Source of the DNA: Liolophura sinensis
Taxonomy: Eukaryota; Mollusca; Polyplacophora; Chitonida; Chitonidae
DNA: 64,000 bases
Direction: 5' to 3'
NCBI RefSeq assembly: GCF_032854445.1
Contig: NC_088302.1
Span: 35,870,812 to 35,934,811 of the forward strand
A program made the translations under genes and the position numbers. Of the stretch, positions 36,433 to 49,376 are shown piece by piece. How positions within the stretch are numbered: the first letter of the stretch is position 1; every line of letters begins with the position of its first letter. The notes below the pieces were generated by a model. It was given only the letters and a program-made list of their open reading frames with translations, made no database searches and was not told the origin of the DNA.

Positions 36433-39400
36433 ATGCCTGCTACAAACGTTACAGACCCCTTCCCGGGTCCCCCCTCGCCATCACAGTGTGACTGTTATTA
36501 TCGCTCTATTCTTTGTTGTTGTCGTTGTTGTAAAGGGCCAAGGTGCTGAGATCACCAAGGATCCAAACAGGACATCCCACAGTCATGTTCACGACACCTA
36601 CTGTCATCTTCATGTTGTGAACGAGAGAATATTTGACACTTTGTCTTTGCTAGAGAAAGGTCGTGCTAAGCTGATTGAGTATGATTTTACAATCAACAAC
36701 CACTCTGCTGGTCGCCAAGTGGACGATCTTGGCAATTACCAGCCGTTCTTCTGGATGAAGGCAGTCAGTCGCCATGGTGTAACTTTGTTGATGCTGTCGT
36801 TCCATTACAATGTGCTCTCTTTGTCTATGCTAACGATTGGGGTAGAGAAATTGAAGGTTGGCCTCGTGGACTCACCGACAGGTTGCTTCAAGAGCCTCGA
36901 TGAACAGGGCAAAGTGGACATCTTCCGTTCTCTTGTGCTGAACGATCTTCGTCAGGAGCCGAAACCTCCACAGCTGACCCTACAGGTACAGTATGCATGT
37001 AACCAGTTTATAGCCGACGATGATGGATACGCAAACTTTGTGTATCGCTGTTGCCGACGGCTATATAATGGGCAACGTCATCTGTGAGGACACGGCCAAG
37101 GATATTTGGATTAGTTTGCTATATGTGTGCATTATGATGGTGAAACTTGGTTTACTCATGTACAGCCCATTGTTTGGTCCCCCAGTCGCTGTACAAAGAA
37201 GGTTTTGTTGCTGCCGAATATGTGGTGAAAGTAAAGAAAAGCTGAAAATGAAACTGTACATCAGCGAAAAACGGGACATTCCCGTGAGCTTCAACATAAG
37301 GTCACCGTGACAGATATAGCTGACTGGAGGCGGTTTTTAGACACAATGGAAACATTACCAAAAGATGAAATTCTGGATCTGTTTGTGCCAGAGTTGAGAC
37401 TTAAAATCAAAAACAAGAAAAATCATTCCTGAAGACGACGTTCCTACTGGACTTTTGTACTCTCTATATCTTCAAATATTCAAGTGCAAATCCGGCATGT
37501 TGGTCCCTTTTGTGGATTGTTGCTCGAAGAGCACATTCGGGCCGTTGAAAAATCGATGTTCTCACGAAGTGAAGTGGGTTACCACTTGCAAACTATTCAT
37601 CAAACTGCTTGCTTTTGTTCTGCTGCCGTTGCCTTTTTATATACGGGTACTGATTTATTACAACTACGAAACAGGAGAGATATTCAGTCGCCGATCGGCA
37701 ATGGGCCATTTAGGATTGACGGAGAAGTTTACCCTATACCAAGGTACCATTCTCCAATACTTGTCCCCAACCCACCCAGTATTCATCTGTATGTATTCTT
37801 TCTATATTTTGGCTGCTATCCTTATCGATCAACCGGATCTTCCCTCAGGAAAAAGTTTAAGGCCATTGCACAGGATGCTTTTCGCGACATGGCGAATGTT
37901 TCTCAACTGGAAACTCTTGGTATGATCGTCGGGATCATCATCTGGCCATTCCGGAGGCTGGGAGTCTTCGGCCTGTTGATTGCGCCTGTTTACTGGATTG
38001 TAGGAATCCCTTTAGCTGTGATTGGCTTCTTTCTGTACTGTCTGCCGACTGTCTACTTGACCTTCAGACTCCATCATGGAGTCACGGGAAGAAATCGTCA
38101 AGGACGACGCGCAAACCGAATCCGAGGAAATCAGTCGATCAAGGCTGCGAAAACGCTTCAAAAACTTAAAGAAACTTAAATTCGCGCAGAAGAAAAAACG
38201 CACGCACAACAGCATTGCGGCTCAATTGGCTGTGGCCAAATCCCGCACGAGGATGACTCGATGGAAAGAAACTGATAGCGCAGCTTCTCATGAGTCTGTT
38301 CTGTTTGTGTATTCTATACACGATGACTGTCCATGATCATGAATGTGCTGGGACTCCTCGTGGAGATGATTGTTTTTACACTCATGGGGATTATTGTCAA
38401 CGCCGGCAACCACACTACGTTACGTAGCCCTAATCTTCATGGTGATCCTGTACATGAACGACTGCTATAACAACGTCTACGACAATTACCTCAAATTTAA
38501 TCAGACGGTCATTGGAGATATTATTAAGAGAGTGGACGATTTGCAAAAAGTGGCCTGTTTGTCTTCTGACGAACAGGAAAACATGGCGTTTCAGGTCAAA
38601 ACTGTTGAGGAAGAATATCGAATCAAAACCAGACTGAATGCGCGTAAGAAGAGACTACGGTTTGATGTCGGACAACTACTGCTGTTCTTTGATTCTTATG
38701 ACACGCCAAGGATTCTAAACGCCTGTTTCAGCAGCTTTGTCAGATCCAGATATCAGGATGTCCCGGTCCAGTCTATCTGAATCTTCTCCACGCCACTGGC
38801 AGGTTCCTCGTCATTGTGCTCTTTTTGTTCTTCGTTTCCATTGTCGTATGGCGTTCGGCGAAGTTTATCGAGTGTCCTCCACGAATCAGATGCAGCGACA
38901 TTGGCTGGAGGTTTGCTTCCATGGCTTTTCCGAAGTGTTATTTCAAAGGTAAAGGGTAAAAGTTTGAATTTGAATAGTGTTAGCTTTAAGGGACAAGTTG
39001 ATGAAATCATTAATGGGTACAAGCAGAGTTGGCCATTGATTGATTTAGTTGTATGTCAAGAAGACCCATTTGAAGAGGAGAAAAAAGATGATGATGACAA
39101 TAACAAAGATGGCGATAACGGAAAAGGAGATGAAAAAATGGAAGACGACAAGAAAGATGGTGATACCAAGAAAGAAGACAATGAAAAGAATGACGTCGAT
39201 GATAAAAAAGATGGCGACAAGGAAAAGAAAATAGATGCCGAGAAAGAGAAAGAAACCAATGGACGGGAATCGGAAAACGACAGTTTGTCTCACATCGGAA
39301 ACTTTAAGCAATGTTTCGTCTTTTGCTGTCTCGATAGACGAAGAAGAGGAAGAAGACGAAACGGAAGTGGATCTCTTTGTGGATTTGTCTGGTTTCCGTT

Positions 39401-39558
39401 GGACAGCAGCGAATGCTCTAGGCTCTATGACAATGATCAACACAGAGGAGCCTTACTCCGCCCATGATGGAAATGGGTGCCCGAATAACCACGCCCATAT
39501 CATGAGGACGGACAGTGTGGAAATGATGGAGACAACAATGTTACAACCAAAAACTTGA
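36433..39558 (+). pseudogene. Multi-pass membrane protein gene of an unnamed invertebrate family, broken by at least eleven frameshifts
   Basis: Coding-quality sequence runs for 3.1 kb with no introns, but the frame changes repeatedly. Putative start is ATG 36433 (MPATNVTDPFPGPPSPSQCD, then a cysteine-rich CCCRCC). Shifts lie near 36547, 37045, 37300, 37420 (in an A-run), 37500-37870 (at least one), 38070, 38330, 38410, 38757, 38865 and 38900, with probably one more near 39280. Segments show a Cys-rich N-terminus; a soluble N-terminal part; hydrophobic spans (DIWISLLYVCIMMVKLGLLM, LLAFVLLPLPFYIRVLIYY, LLIAPVYWIVGIPLAVIGFF, VEMIVFTLMGIIVNAG, YVALIFMVILYMNDCYNN, FLVIVLFLFFVSIVV); and a Lys/Asp/Glu-rich tail from 39061. 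I recall similar large uncharacterised predicted proteins in molluscs and lancelets but cannot name a family. It is either a recently decayed gene or a locally unpolished assembly. Confidence 0.7.
39061..39270 (+). other. Acidic/lysine-rich low-complexity tail of the membrane-protein gene
   Basis: About 70 codons of K, D, E, G and N with a rough KKDGD periodicity (DKKDGDTKKEDNEK, DDKKDGDKEKK), followed in another frame by a run of glutamates (EEEEED). The tail is likely cytoplasmic and disordered. Its minus-strand reading is artificially hydrophobic and is not a gene. Confidence 0.7.
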
Positions 39559-40118
39559 TATTCTGAAAAGAAAATACAAACATACAAACAAACCAAAAGA
39601 TAATTGCTGATGCTTGCTAATTATGTTTGATACGTGCTTCTATAATGCGGGAGAATGTGGATGGATTTATTTCGTTCAGGGTCTCTACTGGGTCACAAGC
39701 GCTTGTTTGGATAAATACGAATCCATGCAATACGAATTAGTGTGCAATAGCCGTGTAGGTGCCGTGTTTCTACGACAATATATTAGGATTTCATTAATTT
39801 TCGATTTAAAGTGAATTGCGTGTGTTTGGTATAATTTGAATGAAGGCAGATCCTTGATTAGGTGTGTAGGATTTGTGTAGATGCAATGCTTCTTCGAGAA
39901 CATATTATTGTGACTTGGCTATTTTATGGCATGCTTCCACCACAATCGCTCTTGTGACAAAGATGTTATTTAACATTGCAATGTTTTATTTTGTGATACC
40001 ATGGATTGCAGGTTTAACACGCCTTGAATTTTGTGGTATTAAAGAATGTGTCCATTTTGTAGTGAATAGTCCTATACGTTCGAAACTGAGTTTTACCATG
40101 AAAAGTCCGGCTGGATTT

Positions 40119-40124
40119 AATAAA
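40119..40124 (+). terminator. Candidate poly(A) signal for the membrane-protein gene
   Basis: AATAAA 560 bp after the last open reading frame. It is the first convincing signal I noticed before the SINE at 40232. Use is inferred. Confidence 0.4.
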
Positions 40125-40231
40125 GGTCTTTAAAGCTTGGTTAAAAAGTCGCCAAAATTGTCCAAATATTTGAATGAATGGTTAATTTCTTGCTTGAATG
40201 GTTACTAGATTGGTTCCCGGTGGTCAGTGCT

Positions 40232-40445
40232 TGTATATATTTATTTATTTATTTGATTGGTGTTTTACGCCGTACTCAAGAATATTTCACTTATACGACG
40301 GCGGCCAGCTTTATGGTGGGAGGAAACCGGGCAGAGCCCGGGGAAAACCCACGACCATCGGTTGCTGACAGACCTTCCCACGTACGGCCGGAGAGGAAGC
40401 CAGCATGAGCTGGACTGGAACTCACAGCGACCGCATTGGTGAGCT
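40232..40445 (-). repeat. AAAT-tailed SINE copy, minus orientation, well preserved
   Basis: TTTATTTATTTATTTGATTG, GTTTTACGCCGTACTCAAGA and CACGTACGGCCGGAGAGGAA are near consensus. The copy stops inside the head at CCGCATTGGTGAG, so it is 5'-truncated. Confidence 0.88.
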
Positions 40446-43400
40446 TGTATATAAGAAGTGCATCTAATGAAAAGCGTAGGCTTCATCAGCCATGATTATA
40501 TTGAAATACTACAGATTTTTTTAACTGTTCATTCTGGTGTTAAAACAGACAAATCTCACTTTTAACACTATGTGTGTCCCTAGCAGCATGACGTTGCAGT
40601 TTTTACGGACTGACTTTTTGGCAACACGGATAGAAAAGGTAACATAAAAACGAGCAGCATCTGTGGACCTGTGTGAACGGACTTATTTCTCCACCAACGT
40701 TAAAACATATATTTAGCTACTTGAAACTGGTAAAGTACAGCCGATATAAAGCGCAAATTTAGAGGTAATACAAATGTCTACTTCTTTATTGGTAGATACT
40801 AATTATTGTAAAGATAACGGCTCAGTGTTTAAAGTGCATTTTAAAGGAATAATGGACATTTCACGCCCTATAATTGTGGCAAGTGGCCAACGCATTGTTT
40901 GAACCATTGTAACTGCATTTGTGTGATTTAACATACTCAGAACTTGAAGCATACAAACCTTAGTTGAAGGAGTACGAATTTAGATCTGAATATATATACA
41001 ACCAAAAATAGAAAGAGACATACTTTTTTCTTCACCTGCATAACCACATCCAGGCATGCAGTGACTGACAAGAAAGAAAAGTTTCCTTTGAAAGCGAACA
41101 CATAGATCAATGCGCTGGGACAAGTAACGAGTCACGGCGACATTCTATACTTGAATGTCATTCAATTCTGATAATAAGACTATTTAGCCATGCTCTCTTT
41201 GATATAACTCTGAATTATATTAGTGCATACAGGATGCATAGTAAGTGACGTTTCTTCAAATAGACCTACTGTTACTGAAGACGACAGGCGTGTATATCTG
41301 TTCGTCTAAATTTTGAAGCATGATAACCTGTACAAGTATTATAGCACATAATGCGCATGCACCAGATACGCTCTAGAATGTGAAGTCACAACAATCCACT
41401 TTTCGAGTTTATTGCCTGATAACTGTTTTGCACGAACCCGTGTCTGTTCATGTGTAAATAGTAAGGTGTATATACCAATACATACACTTGTCATCTGAAT
41501 CTCTGACACGCATATGTCATCAGAAGTGTTTATCGCCCATTACTAATAGAGATTTTTCTACACAACTGCACCTGAACCATGAAGATATACCGAAGTCCTA
41601 CAGTCTAAATCACCCCTAAAAACACATTAATAACTTAAGACACATTAGCGATATCAGGGCTTGCCATCTTGCATAAAATCTGATACACATTTGCTTTGAA
41701 ATGTGTTTAATATGCATATAATAATACATTTGGTCATAGCCTTCAGCTGCGATGAAAACAATCACCTAAACATTCATGGCAGACACGATATATACAAGTA
41801 TATACACGGATGTGTTTTATATACTCGAAGAACCAGTGAGTTGCATGCATGTCTACAGAAAGATTCCAGTCGACTGCAATGCGGTGTATAACTGATGCGC
41901 TTTGTCACAGAAAAATTTCCAGCTCAACTGGCCCGGAACTCTGGCTTTTGTATATTGGCGTTTAAAAGAGAATGAATTTCCTTAGCTTGAGCACACCATT
42001 GCAACATTCACTTGACATTTCACGCTGCCCGTCTAAACCCTGAACAAAGTAAATGTCAGTTGTCTTTTTAGAATGTCTATTTCCATTCACTGTTTTTCTT
42101 TTTGTATCTTAAGGAACTAAGGATTTCGAAGTAAACGACACCCTACACTGACACTATATTTCGCTCAGTCATTGACTCTATACAACCAACGGTAGGCCAT
42201 ATCCACTTTGTAACGAAAACCAAATGAAAGTTAAAGCGAGTAGGCCTATATAAACAACGGTGGCGCTTTGAGATACCAAATTTTGGGCCAACTAATACGT
42301 ACCCTAAATGACCTAAAAAATTAGCACACATCAGTGCATTTTAGAGGCAAAAAATGTCACAAAATATTATTTTTGGTGCAGAAACTTACAATTTTCCAGT
42401 GGAATATCATCCCATGTTCCAAGCAAACCTCAAAACACCTTTCTAAAATCAACCGAACTTTCAAAATCAGGAAAAATGGACAAGTTAATGATGGATGAAA
42501 TTTATGGTCATTTCTTTACATTACGATTAAATATTTACCGGGTACACACCTCTAAGCTCATATGATAAATCAAGTCTCATTTTACCTTTTTTATGACAGA
42601 CAGTTAGTAAATAATTAAAGTACTATTTACTATATATATAGTGTACAGGTCACGTCAACATTGTATAGTCCTATAAGGACGGTTCGCGGAGAAGAGGCCT
42701 CGGTTGCCAGGTACTGAAGGCTGAAGGATTCGTTTAATACGGCCACTGAGCTGAGTAGTTGTTGTGCCGTAAGTACGTCCATTTCAAGTAATATGCCCTG
42801 CTACACACAAAGTCATAAAAAAAACCTGTGCAAGCTAGGCGCATATCTATATAGACAATATACAAATATTTGATTTGAATTTGTTTTTAAGTGAAGGTTC
42901 AGAAGTGAACCCTGCACGACACGTAACCGCAAAATAGTGTTAAGGTGTATTGTGTAATGTTATATATCTAAACCACATGACAGCTCTTCATCCCATGAAA
43001 CGTGCAAAGTTGACAAAACACATATAACATGGATTACATTATACCGACCTTTGCCGTACAAAGGCTCTGAAAGGAGGGAGACAAATTCAAGATGTACAGT
43101 TGTTTTACGTGAAAATGCAGACCTGCAATGAAACATATCCTGCTCGCAAAGTCATTTAATAAGTGGAAGATACACTTGTCTTAAAAATGAAGCTATACTG
43201 CGTTACTTGATTCCTTTGTTGTGAACTGCAACATTTTTCGTTTAAAAAACTTAGTAATTAATGACCCATGTTCATCAGGTGACGGTTAGTGTATTGCAAC
43301 TGTCAGTGTTGCAAAGAACACGTATATAGGTTATTTAATATCAGTTTTTCATCCTAACCGCACCGGTGCCATTCGCTAGGTAGCATCAACAGGCTATGTA

Positions 43401-44948
43401 TGTGTAGGTATTTTCTTATGTGGAGAAGGGATAGCGTTTAATAAAGAAAGCCTTCATTGATTTTTTTTTTACATCTAGCGCTAAACGCTTTCCACTCAGG
43501 TCGGTTTCAAGGCTCAAAAACAAGTTTTTGCCCTTTATAACAAATCATTCTATATTAAAGTATGTCACTTTAAGGATTAAACGGTCTTATATAGGTGCGC
43601 TGAATTCCCCTTTTTTCTCTCTCTTATTCCACTGGCCATTATAATGGATTATTTTCCTGTTTTTTTTTGACAGGTGTTGAAAATGTTTACGGACTGTTGC
43701 CTCCTCTATATAAACACGACATTTCGTCGCCCTTTTATAATGTAGTCCATACTTCCTCCGCAGGTAATTACTTTAGTGATATACACTCAAGATTTGGTGT
43801 TCTGGATCGAGTTTCCTGTCCTAGTTGTGACCCTACGTACACACGAAGATAATATATCACTGACATAACCCTGAGGTTTTAGACCGGACTATAAAACTTA
43901 GACACAAACTTAGCATATATTTACAAAGCGCCCGTAAAATAAATATTTGACATTGATTTACTAAAAAGTCAGCGGCACATTTATGAACCTTGTAGAACAC
44001 CAGCCGTGCTTTTATAAAACTTTGCACAAATTTTTTCTACATCATAATATATCTCTTGGGTTTAACGCCATAATGAACAGTATTCACTTATACAACAGAG
44101 GAAATCCCATCTTTTTTTATATTACGCAGAACGTTCTATATTTTCGATAGATAAAAAAAGAAAGGCCGAAATCGTGAAAAGTATCCCGGTGAAATGTAAA
44201 AGTGTAACACCCTATGGGCATCGTATATCGTGGGTACTATTTCACATTAGAACATTTCACTAGAACTCTTTGTACTTCCCTGTATGAAAGATATACAGGC
44301 TACACTACTCAAAATTTTTCATTGTTAATAATGTTGCATTGCGTGTTGTAGTTGTCTTCAGTGTCATTCTTACTAGCAATCTTACCGCAATCGTATAGCA
44401 ATTTTGTAATAGTTCTTTTTATTTGAAAACCAGTCAATTAAAAAATAACAAATACAATACATCACCGACACCTTGCTTTCAACCAAATCTATCCTGTATG
44501 TATATACAATTCATACAGATTTCCCGTCCACAAGGCCATAGTAAACCTATAGTATTGCCACCCCTCACCCAGTGTTTATGTTTTGACCTGAATAATACAA
44601 TCATCTGTTATTTCTTGTCACCGGCCTATTGATATGGTCACGATCTTGATCTTGACTATACCTGATACAAAAAATGGTGACAAAACGTGACCAAAGGACG
44701 CCAGACAGACCGTCAGTTAGGTGACCTTGTTTTAGAAGTACACGTAAGAGTAGCGTGCTATATATCCAAAGTATGCTTGGTAGTTTTGAAGTGTAAAAGG
44801 CGATGAAACAAAACATGCCGATTCACAGTATTTATAGACATATTTACCTATATTTGAATTAGTACAGTACTGTCAAACAAGGCAATGGACATACAAACAT
44901 ACAGGCGTCATTTTTGCTTCGATTTGCAACAAAAGGGACCTTCGTGTA
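40446..44948. other. Intergenic region, nothing recognised
   Basis: AT-rich sequence with only short open frames, no family motifs and no splice-consistent exon pairs. I saw no structured repeat in it. Confidence 0.5.
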
Positions 44949-45197
44949 AGTTAGCACGCCAGAGCGGCACAATGACCCAGGAGCCTCTCGCCAATGCGGT
45001 TGATGTGAGCTCAAGTCCAGCTCATGCTGGCTTCCTCTCCGACCGTACGTGGGAAGGTCTGTTAGCAACCTGCGGATGGTCGTGGGTTTCCCCCGGGCTC
45101 TGCTCGGTTTCCTTCCACCATATTGCTGGCCGCCCTCGCATAAGTGAAATATTCTTGAGTACGGCGTAAAACAACAGCCAAATAAATAAGTAAATAA
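44949..45197 (+). repeat. AAAT-tailed SINE copy, full length, + orientation
   Basis: Head GTTAGCACGCCAGAGCGGC, B-box-like GAGCTCAAGTCCAGCTCATG, body CGTACGTGGGAAGGTCTG and ATTCTTGAGTACGGCG, tail CAAATAAATAAGTAAATAA. It shows the whole element, about 245 bp. Confidence 0.9.
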
Positions 45198-45799
45198 GGC
45201 ATACATAACTAAGTTTTACACTTTAACAATAGTGGGCTCTGAACATATTTGTTTGGTGAATTTTGTCATAAACATTACAAAGAGGTGAAGCGATCCAGCA
45301 TAATGTCTCAGTACCCTTTACCCAATTACCTTGTGTACACATCACTAACCAAATCTAACAGGCATATTTAATAAATCATAACCACTGTGTCTCATCTACA
45401 CCCTGGTCTTTTTCCAGAATTTAAGCGTCAAGTTCGACATTCGTGTTCCAATCGTAGACCATGAAAGAGATATTCCTAATCGATAATCGTAAGATCGTTT
45501 TCAAGGAGACCTTTCCGTGGTTTCCTTGTCTACGGTATTGGCATATCCAGCCTTACATCATCTGCACTACACCTATCGAACGGACCAGAACTGTCTGCTA
45601 TCAAACCGAAGAACGCCAAAAACAATATTTCGCTCATATGACAGTTGTCAGCTTTACAGGTGGCGGAAACAGAAACTCCAAAATATAAGACATCATTCAA
45701 TGTTCTTGTCACCTTATTTAAATGTTGATTTTGTTTGAAAGTTCTCTTGTCTTAGCGTTTATTTACACTAAGGATCATTTTAGCCATGTACAACTGCAG
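45198..45799. other. Intergenic, nothing recognised
   Basis: Short overlapping open frames near 45461-45738 have neither recognisable motifs nor partner exons. Confidence 0.4.
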
Positions 45800-46010
45800 T
45801 CACTTTATTTATTTATTTATTTGATTGGTGTCTTACACCACACTCAAGAATATTTCACTTATATGTCAGCGGCCAGTATTATGGTGGGAGGAAACTGAAC
45901 AGAGCCCAGGGCAAACCCATAACCATCCACAGATTGCTTGCACAACAGGAAAGGAAGCCATCATTGGTGAAGCAGTGACTGCACTGGTGAGAGGCTGCTG
46001 GGTTATGGCG
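45800..46010 (-). repeat. AAAT-tailed SINE copy, minus orientation
   Basis: Five TTTA units of tail, then GATTGGTGTCTTACACCACA, ATTATGGTGGGAGGAAACTG and CCAGGGCAAACCC. The middle carries a deletion before GGAAAGGAAGCCATC. Confidence 0.82.
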
Positions 46011-48940
46011 TGGCACTGGCATGCTGACTACTTCGTCCCCATCTGTAGTTATGAGAAGCACAAGTATGCATCACACATGGATCACTGTATACTAGTACAT
46101 ACTATAAATCATTCAGTCATTTCTTCGAGCAAGCGCCAGGAATTAAAATGAAAATCCGACAGGTCTTAATAAGTTTCACATTATGTGTGTTTATTTCATT
46201 AAGTTACAAACATGCCACATGCATAATTTTGATTGACATTATTGGATGGAATAGATTAGACTGAAATAAATAACCACTTTCATATGTATACATACATATA
46301 TATCTTTATAGTACAATTTGGTATGAAGTAAGGGGTCACGGCATCAACTGCTAGTGCTTGTCTTATACTCAGTAGCCCTCTAACAATGATCTACTTGTAT
46401 CTACATTTACATCAGCTACAAGGCCACACCTATACCTAACAAATAGATACAAATGAGTGTGTGTTCATATACACAGAATTCAACAAAGACTGCAATATAC
46501 AAATCTACAGTGTTTATAAAGATGTATTATAAAAACATAGCTGCTCTTCTATACACTGAAGTCAATCATCCAGTCATTTGTCAACGTGTCTTGGTCAAGC
46601 CACACAGCAAATATCATTGTTCCCTCTGATGAGATTAACAAAAGTATGAAAATTACTTTTACATGAAAAGGAAAACTAGAATGAAAATTGTGGTTTTCAG
46701 GGAGACGAACATTTTGCCCAACTTTTTTTTTAATTCCATTTTTCAGGCCTATTTTATATCCATTAATAACCCCTCTATTTTCTGCATATTTTCCATCATT
46801 GGTTGAAAATGTCTGAACTTACGGGAAATTGGGACCAGCTTAGAGCCGCCATTTGAACTCTTACCCCATCAGTGGGTGGGGGGGGGGGGGGAGATATGTA
46901 GGCTACTTGATTTTCAGACTGAATACTAGTGGTAAAGCTCTGGTTTAAAGCCATTTTTCTCTCCATGAATAAACTTGTATTTTCATATTTTTACACGCTG
47001 GGACACTTCCTCACCTGCGTAAATGGGGTAACACAACAAAACTGAGCAGGGCTCAACAGATGTTACGCATAATATCAGCATCTTCCACATATCAGTATCT
47101 TCCACACAAAGATCAGCTCATTTACTACATGTAATGTAAAAGGCTCACATGAAGGGGAGAAGATATTGACCATACTACATGGCAAAAGATAACATAATGA
47201 TATCAAAAAAACATCTAAGTTTCCCTTGACTACGACATCATTAACAGCTCAGATCTTATTAACACTGAACCCCCTGCTCACATTAAGAGATAACCCAGTA
47301 TCACATAAATATAAGACGGAATCAAGGTCACGGTCATCAACTAAATTGTTTGTACACGGGCAGCCAGAGACAAATACAATAGGAACGTGTATAAAAGTAA
47401 AAAAGTATCAAACTTGACATGGCAACAAAAAAATGTAATACATCAGATCTGCTGGCAAGAACTTAATATTTATGGTGAAAGATCATAAAAATATCACACA
47501 TGAAATGGTTACAGTCTGCAAAATGTTTACAAAAAAAAAACGGCAGTGCCACTAAGTGACGTAAATTCACACACATAATACATGAGACAGAGGAATTTTT
47601 CTAGCATGTACGCATACATGCTTCTATCTTCAGGTTTTTTCTCATCAGTAACTGATAGTTGGAAAAAGCTGCATGTCTGACTGAACACGGTGGTAATCAT
47701 TTGTAAATGCTCGGTGAGCCAAACAAAAATCACTCTCATAAAAAATATAACTGTTTACCTTTCGCTCTTTAGTTATCGGAGGAAGATAGTACATAAATAT
47801 GTGTTACAATGTTAACTGACATTTTGCTACATTCTACAATACCATAGATCAAAAGTCTGAATTCAACATTATAAGCTTTTATGGCAATTTTCATTACCAG
47901 TACAGTATCAGTACTCACATCTGTAATAAGTGCACAGCTCATGGGAATGTACCAATATACGTCTATTATATCTGATCTGGAATTTGAATACCAGTCATTT
48001 ACCTGCTCCAAACAGTTTTATTTGACTAATAAAGGTCTTTTAACAGTTTTCTTCTGGAAGGTAGGGTGATATCCCAATGGAAAGAATAACAATCCATTAC
48101 CTTTATTTACCTCAAAAAATGGATTTTGGAGAGGGAGGGGGGGATTTGTTGGACCAATATAGTACATGTGATCATCAAAGACAAATGAAGTGTGTAAATG
48201 TAACACTTTGTTCTAGCTGGGTCAGATTAACTGTAAATTATTGCTCAACTGATAACATACATACATGTACATAAAGCATTCCTTAATATACCAGGAAGTA
48301 GAACAGTCCTTGTACCTGATATGAGTGAACCATGTGATTGGATTTACAAATAAGATAACTCACCCCTTCTGTGAAAACTGGTGTGGTAAAGCAACACTGG
48401 CATTCTGGAGGTGCTGAAGGTACCCAGCCCCACCCCCACTAAGCAATTTTTCATTAACCATCATAAAACTCTCCCACTGATCAAATAAGAAAGTACTGGA
48501 GACATATTTGACTTGTACAAGTGAAATTAGCGATGCAAAGAAGGAAAAAAATAAATAAAAATTTTTTAAAAAGCTAGAAATCTGAAATGCTTTATATCCA
48601 CAGTAGTAAACTGGGTAAACCTTGAAGAAAAAACAGCAAGAAACTCAAACCTATTTAGATAAATTGATTAAGACATCATCATTGTATTATTGTGGTGAAA
48701 TGTTCCAAAAAAAAAAAAAAAAACTAGTTAACTAGTTAGCATGACAGCCCAGGAAACAGGGAAACTAATCCACACTTTTTTCAAGAAAAATATTTCCTAT
48801 CAATCAAGATTTCTCAAAAAAGCACAGATGCAAATGTGTATCCAAGTTCAAAATGTAAGGCGAATGTAAACTCCTTTGTGAAGTCATATTCCAAAAAGGC
48901 CAGACCTATAGTTAAGAAATCATACACCAATTGTCACAAC
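46011..48940. other. AT-rich region downstream of INTU, no gene recognised
   Basis: No exon could be supported. It contains a run of about 14 G at 46877-46891. On the minus strand AATAAA near 46193 could be a very distal INTU poly(A) signal, but nothing shows that the transcript reaches this far. Confidence 0.4.
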
Positions 48941-49195
48941 ATGTATTTATTTATTTATTTATTTGAATGGTGTTTTACGTCGTACTCAAGAACATTTCAC
49001 TTATGCACCCTCAGCCAGCATTATAGTGAGAGAAAACCAGACAGAAAACCAGAGGAAACCCACGACCATCCGCAGGCTGTTGGCAGACCTTCCCACTTAC
49101 GGTTGGAGAGGAAGCCAGCATGAGCTGAGCTTGAACTCACAGCGACTGCACTGGTGAGAGGCTTCTGGGTCATTACGCTGCGCTAGCGCGCTGTT
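48941..49195 (-). repeat. AAAT-tailed SINE copy, full length, minus orientation
   Basis: Tail ATTTATTTATTTATTTGAAT, body GTACTCAAGAACATTTCACT and GGAGAGGAAGCCAGCATGAG, head GAGAGGCTTCTGGGTCATTA and CGCTGCGCTAGCGCGCTGTT. It is flanked on both sides by CAACATGTAT, a good candidate target-site duplication. Confidence 0.88.
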
Positions 49196-49336
49196 ACAAC
49201 ATGTATGATTAGGTATTAAAAATACAAATGGTCAATCAGTACACTGTAAATGCATCAATCTGATCTCAAACAAATGTATAATAAACGACCATATACTGGA
49301 TGGAATGAATCTTTGGACATTAAAGTGTATACAAGT

Positions 49337-49344
49337 ATATATGG

Positions 49345-49375
<31 letters not shown>

Positions 49376-49376
49376 T
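49337..49376. repeat. Compound TA/CA microsatellite
   Basis: (TA)n followed by a short CACACACA run. Confidence 0.85.

Noticed and set aside
39045..39443. Minus-strand open frame with a very hydrophobic translation (rows of F, I, V, L)
   Set aside because: It is the complement of the acidic/lysine-rich tail on the + strand; GAT and AAG repeats read backwards give hydrophobic codons.
44859..45206. Open frames of 94-115 codons on both strands
   Set aside because: They lie entirely in the SINE at 44949-45197. The same translations recur at other SINE copies.
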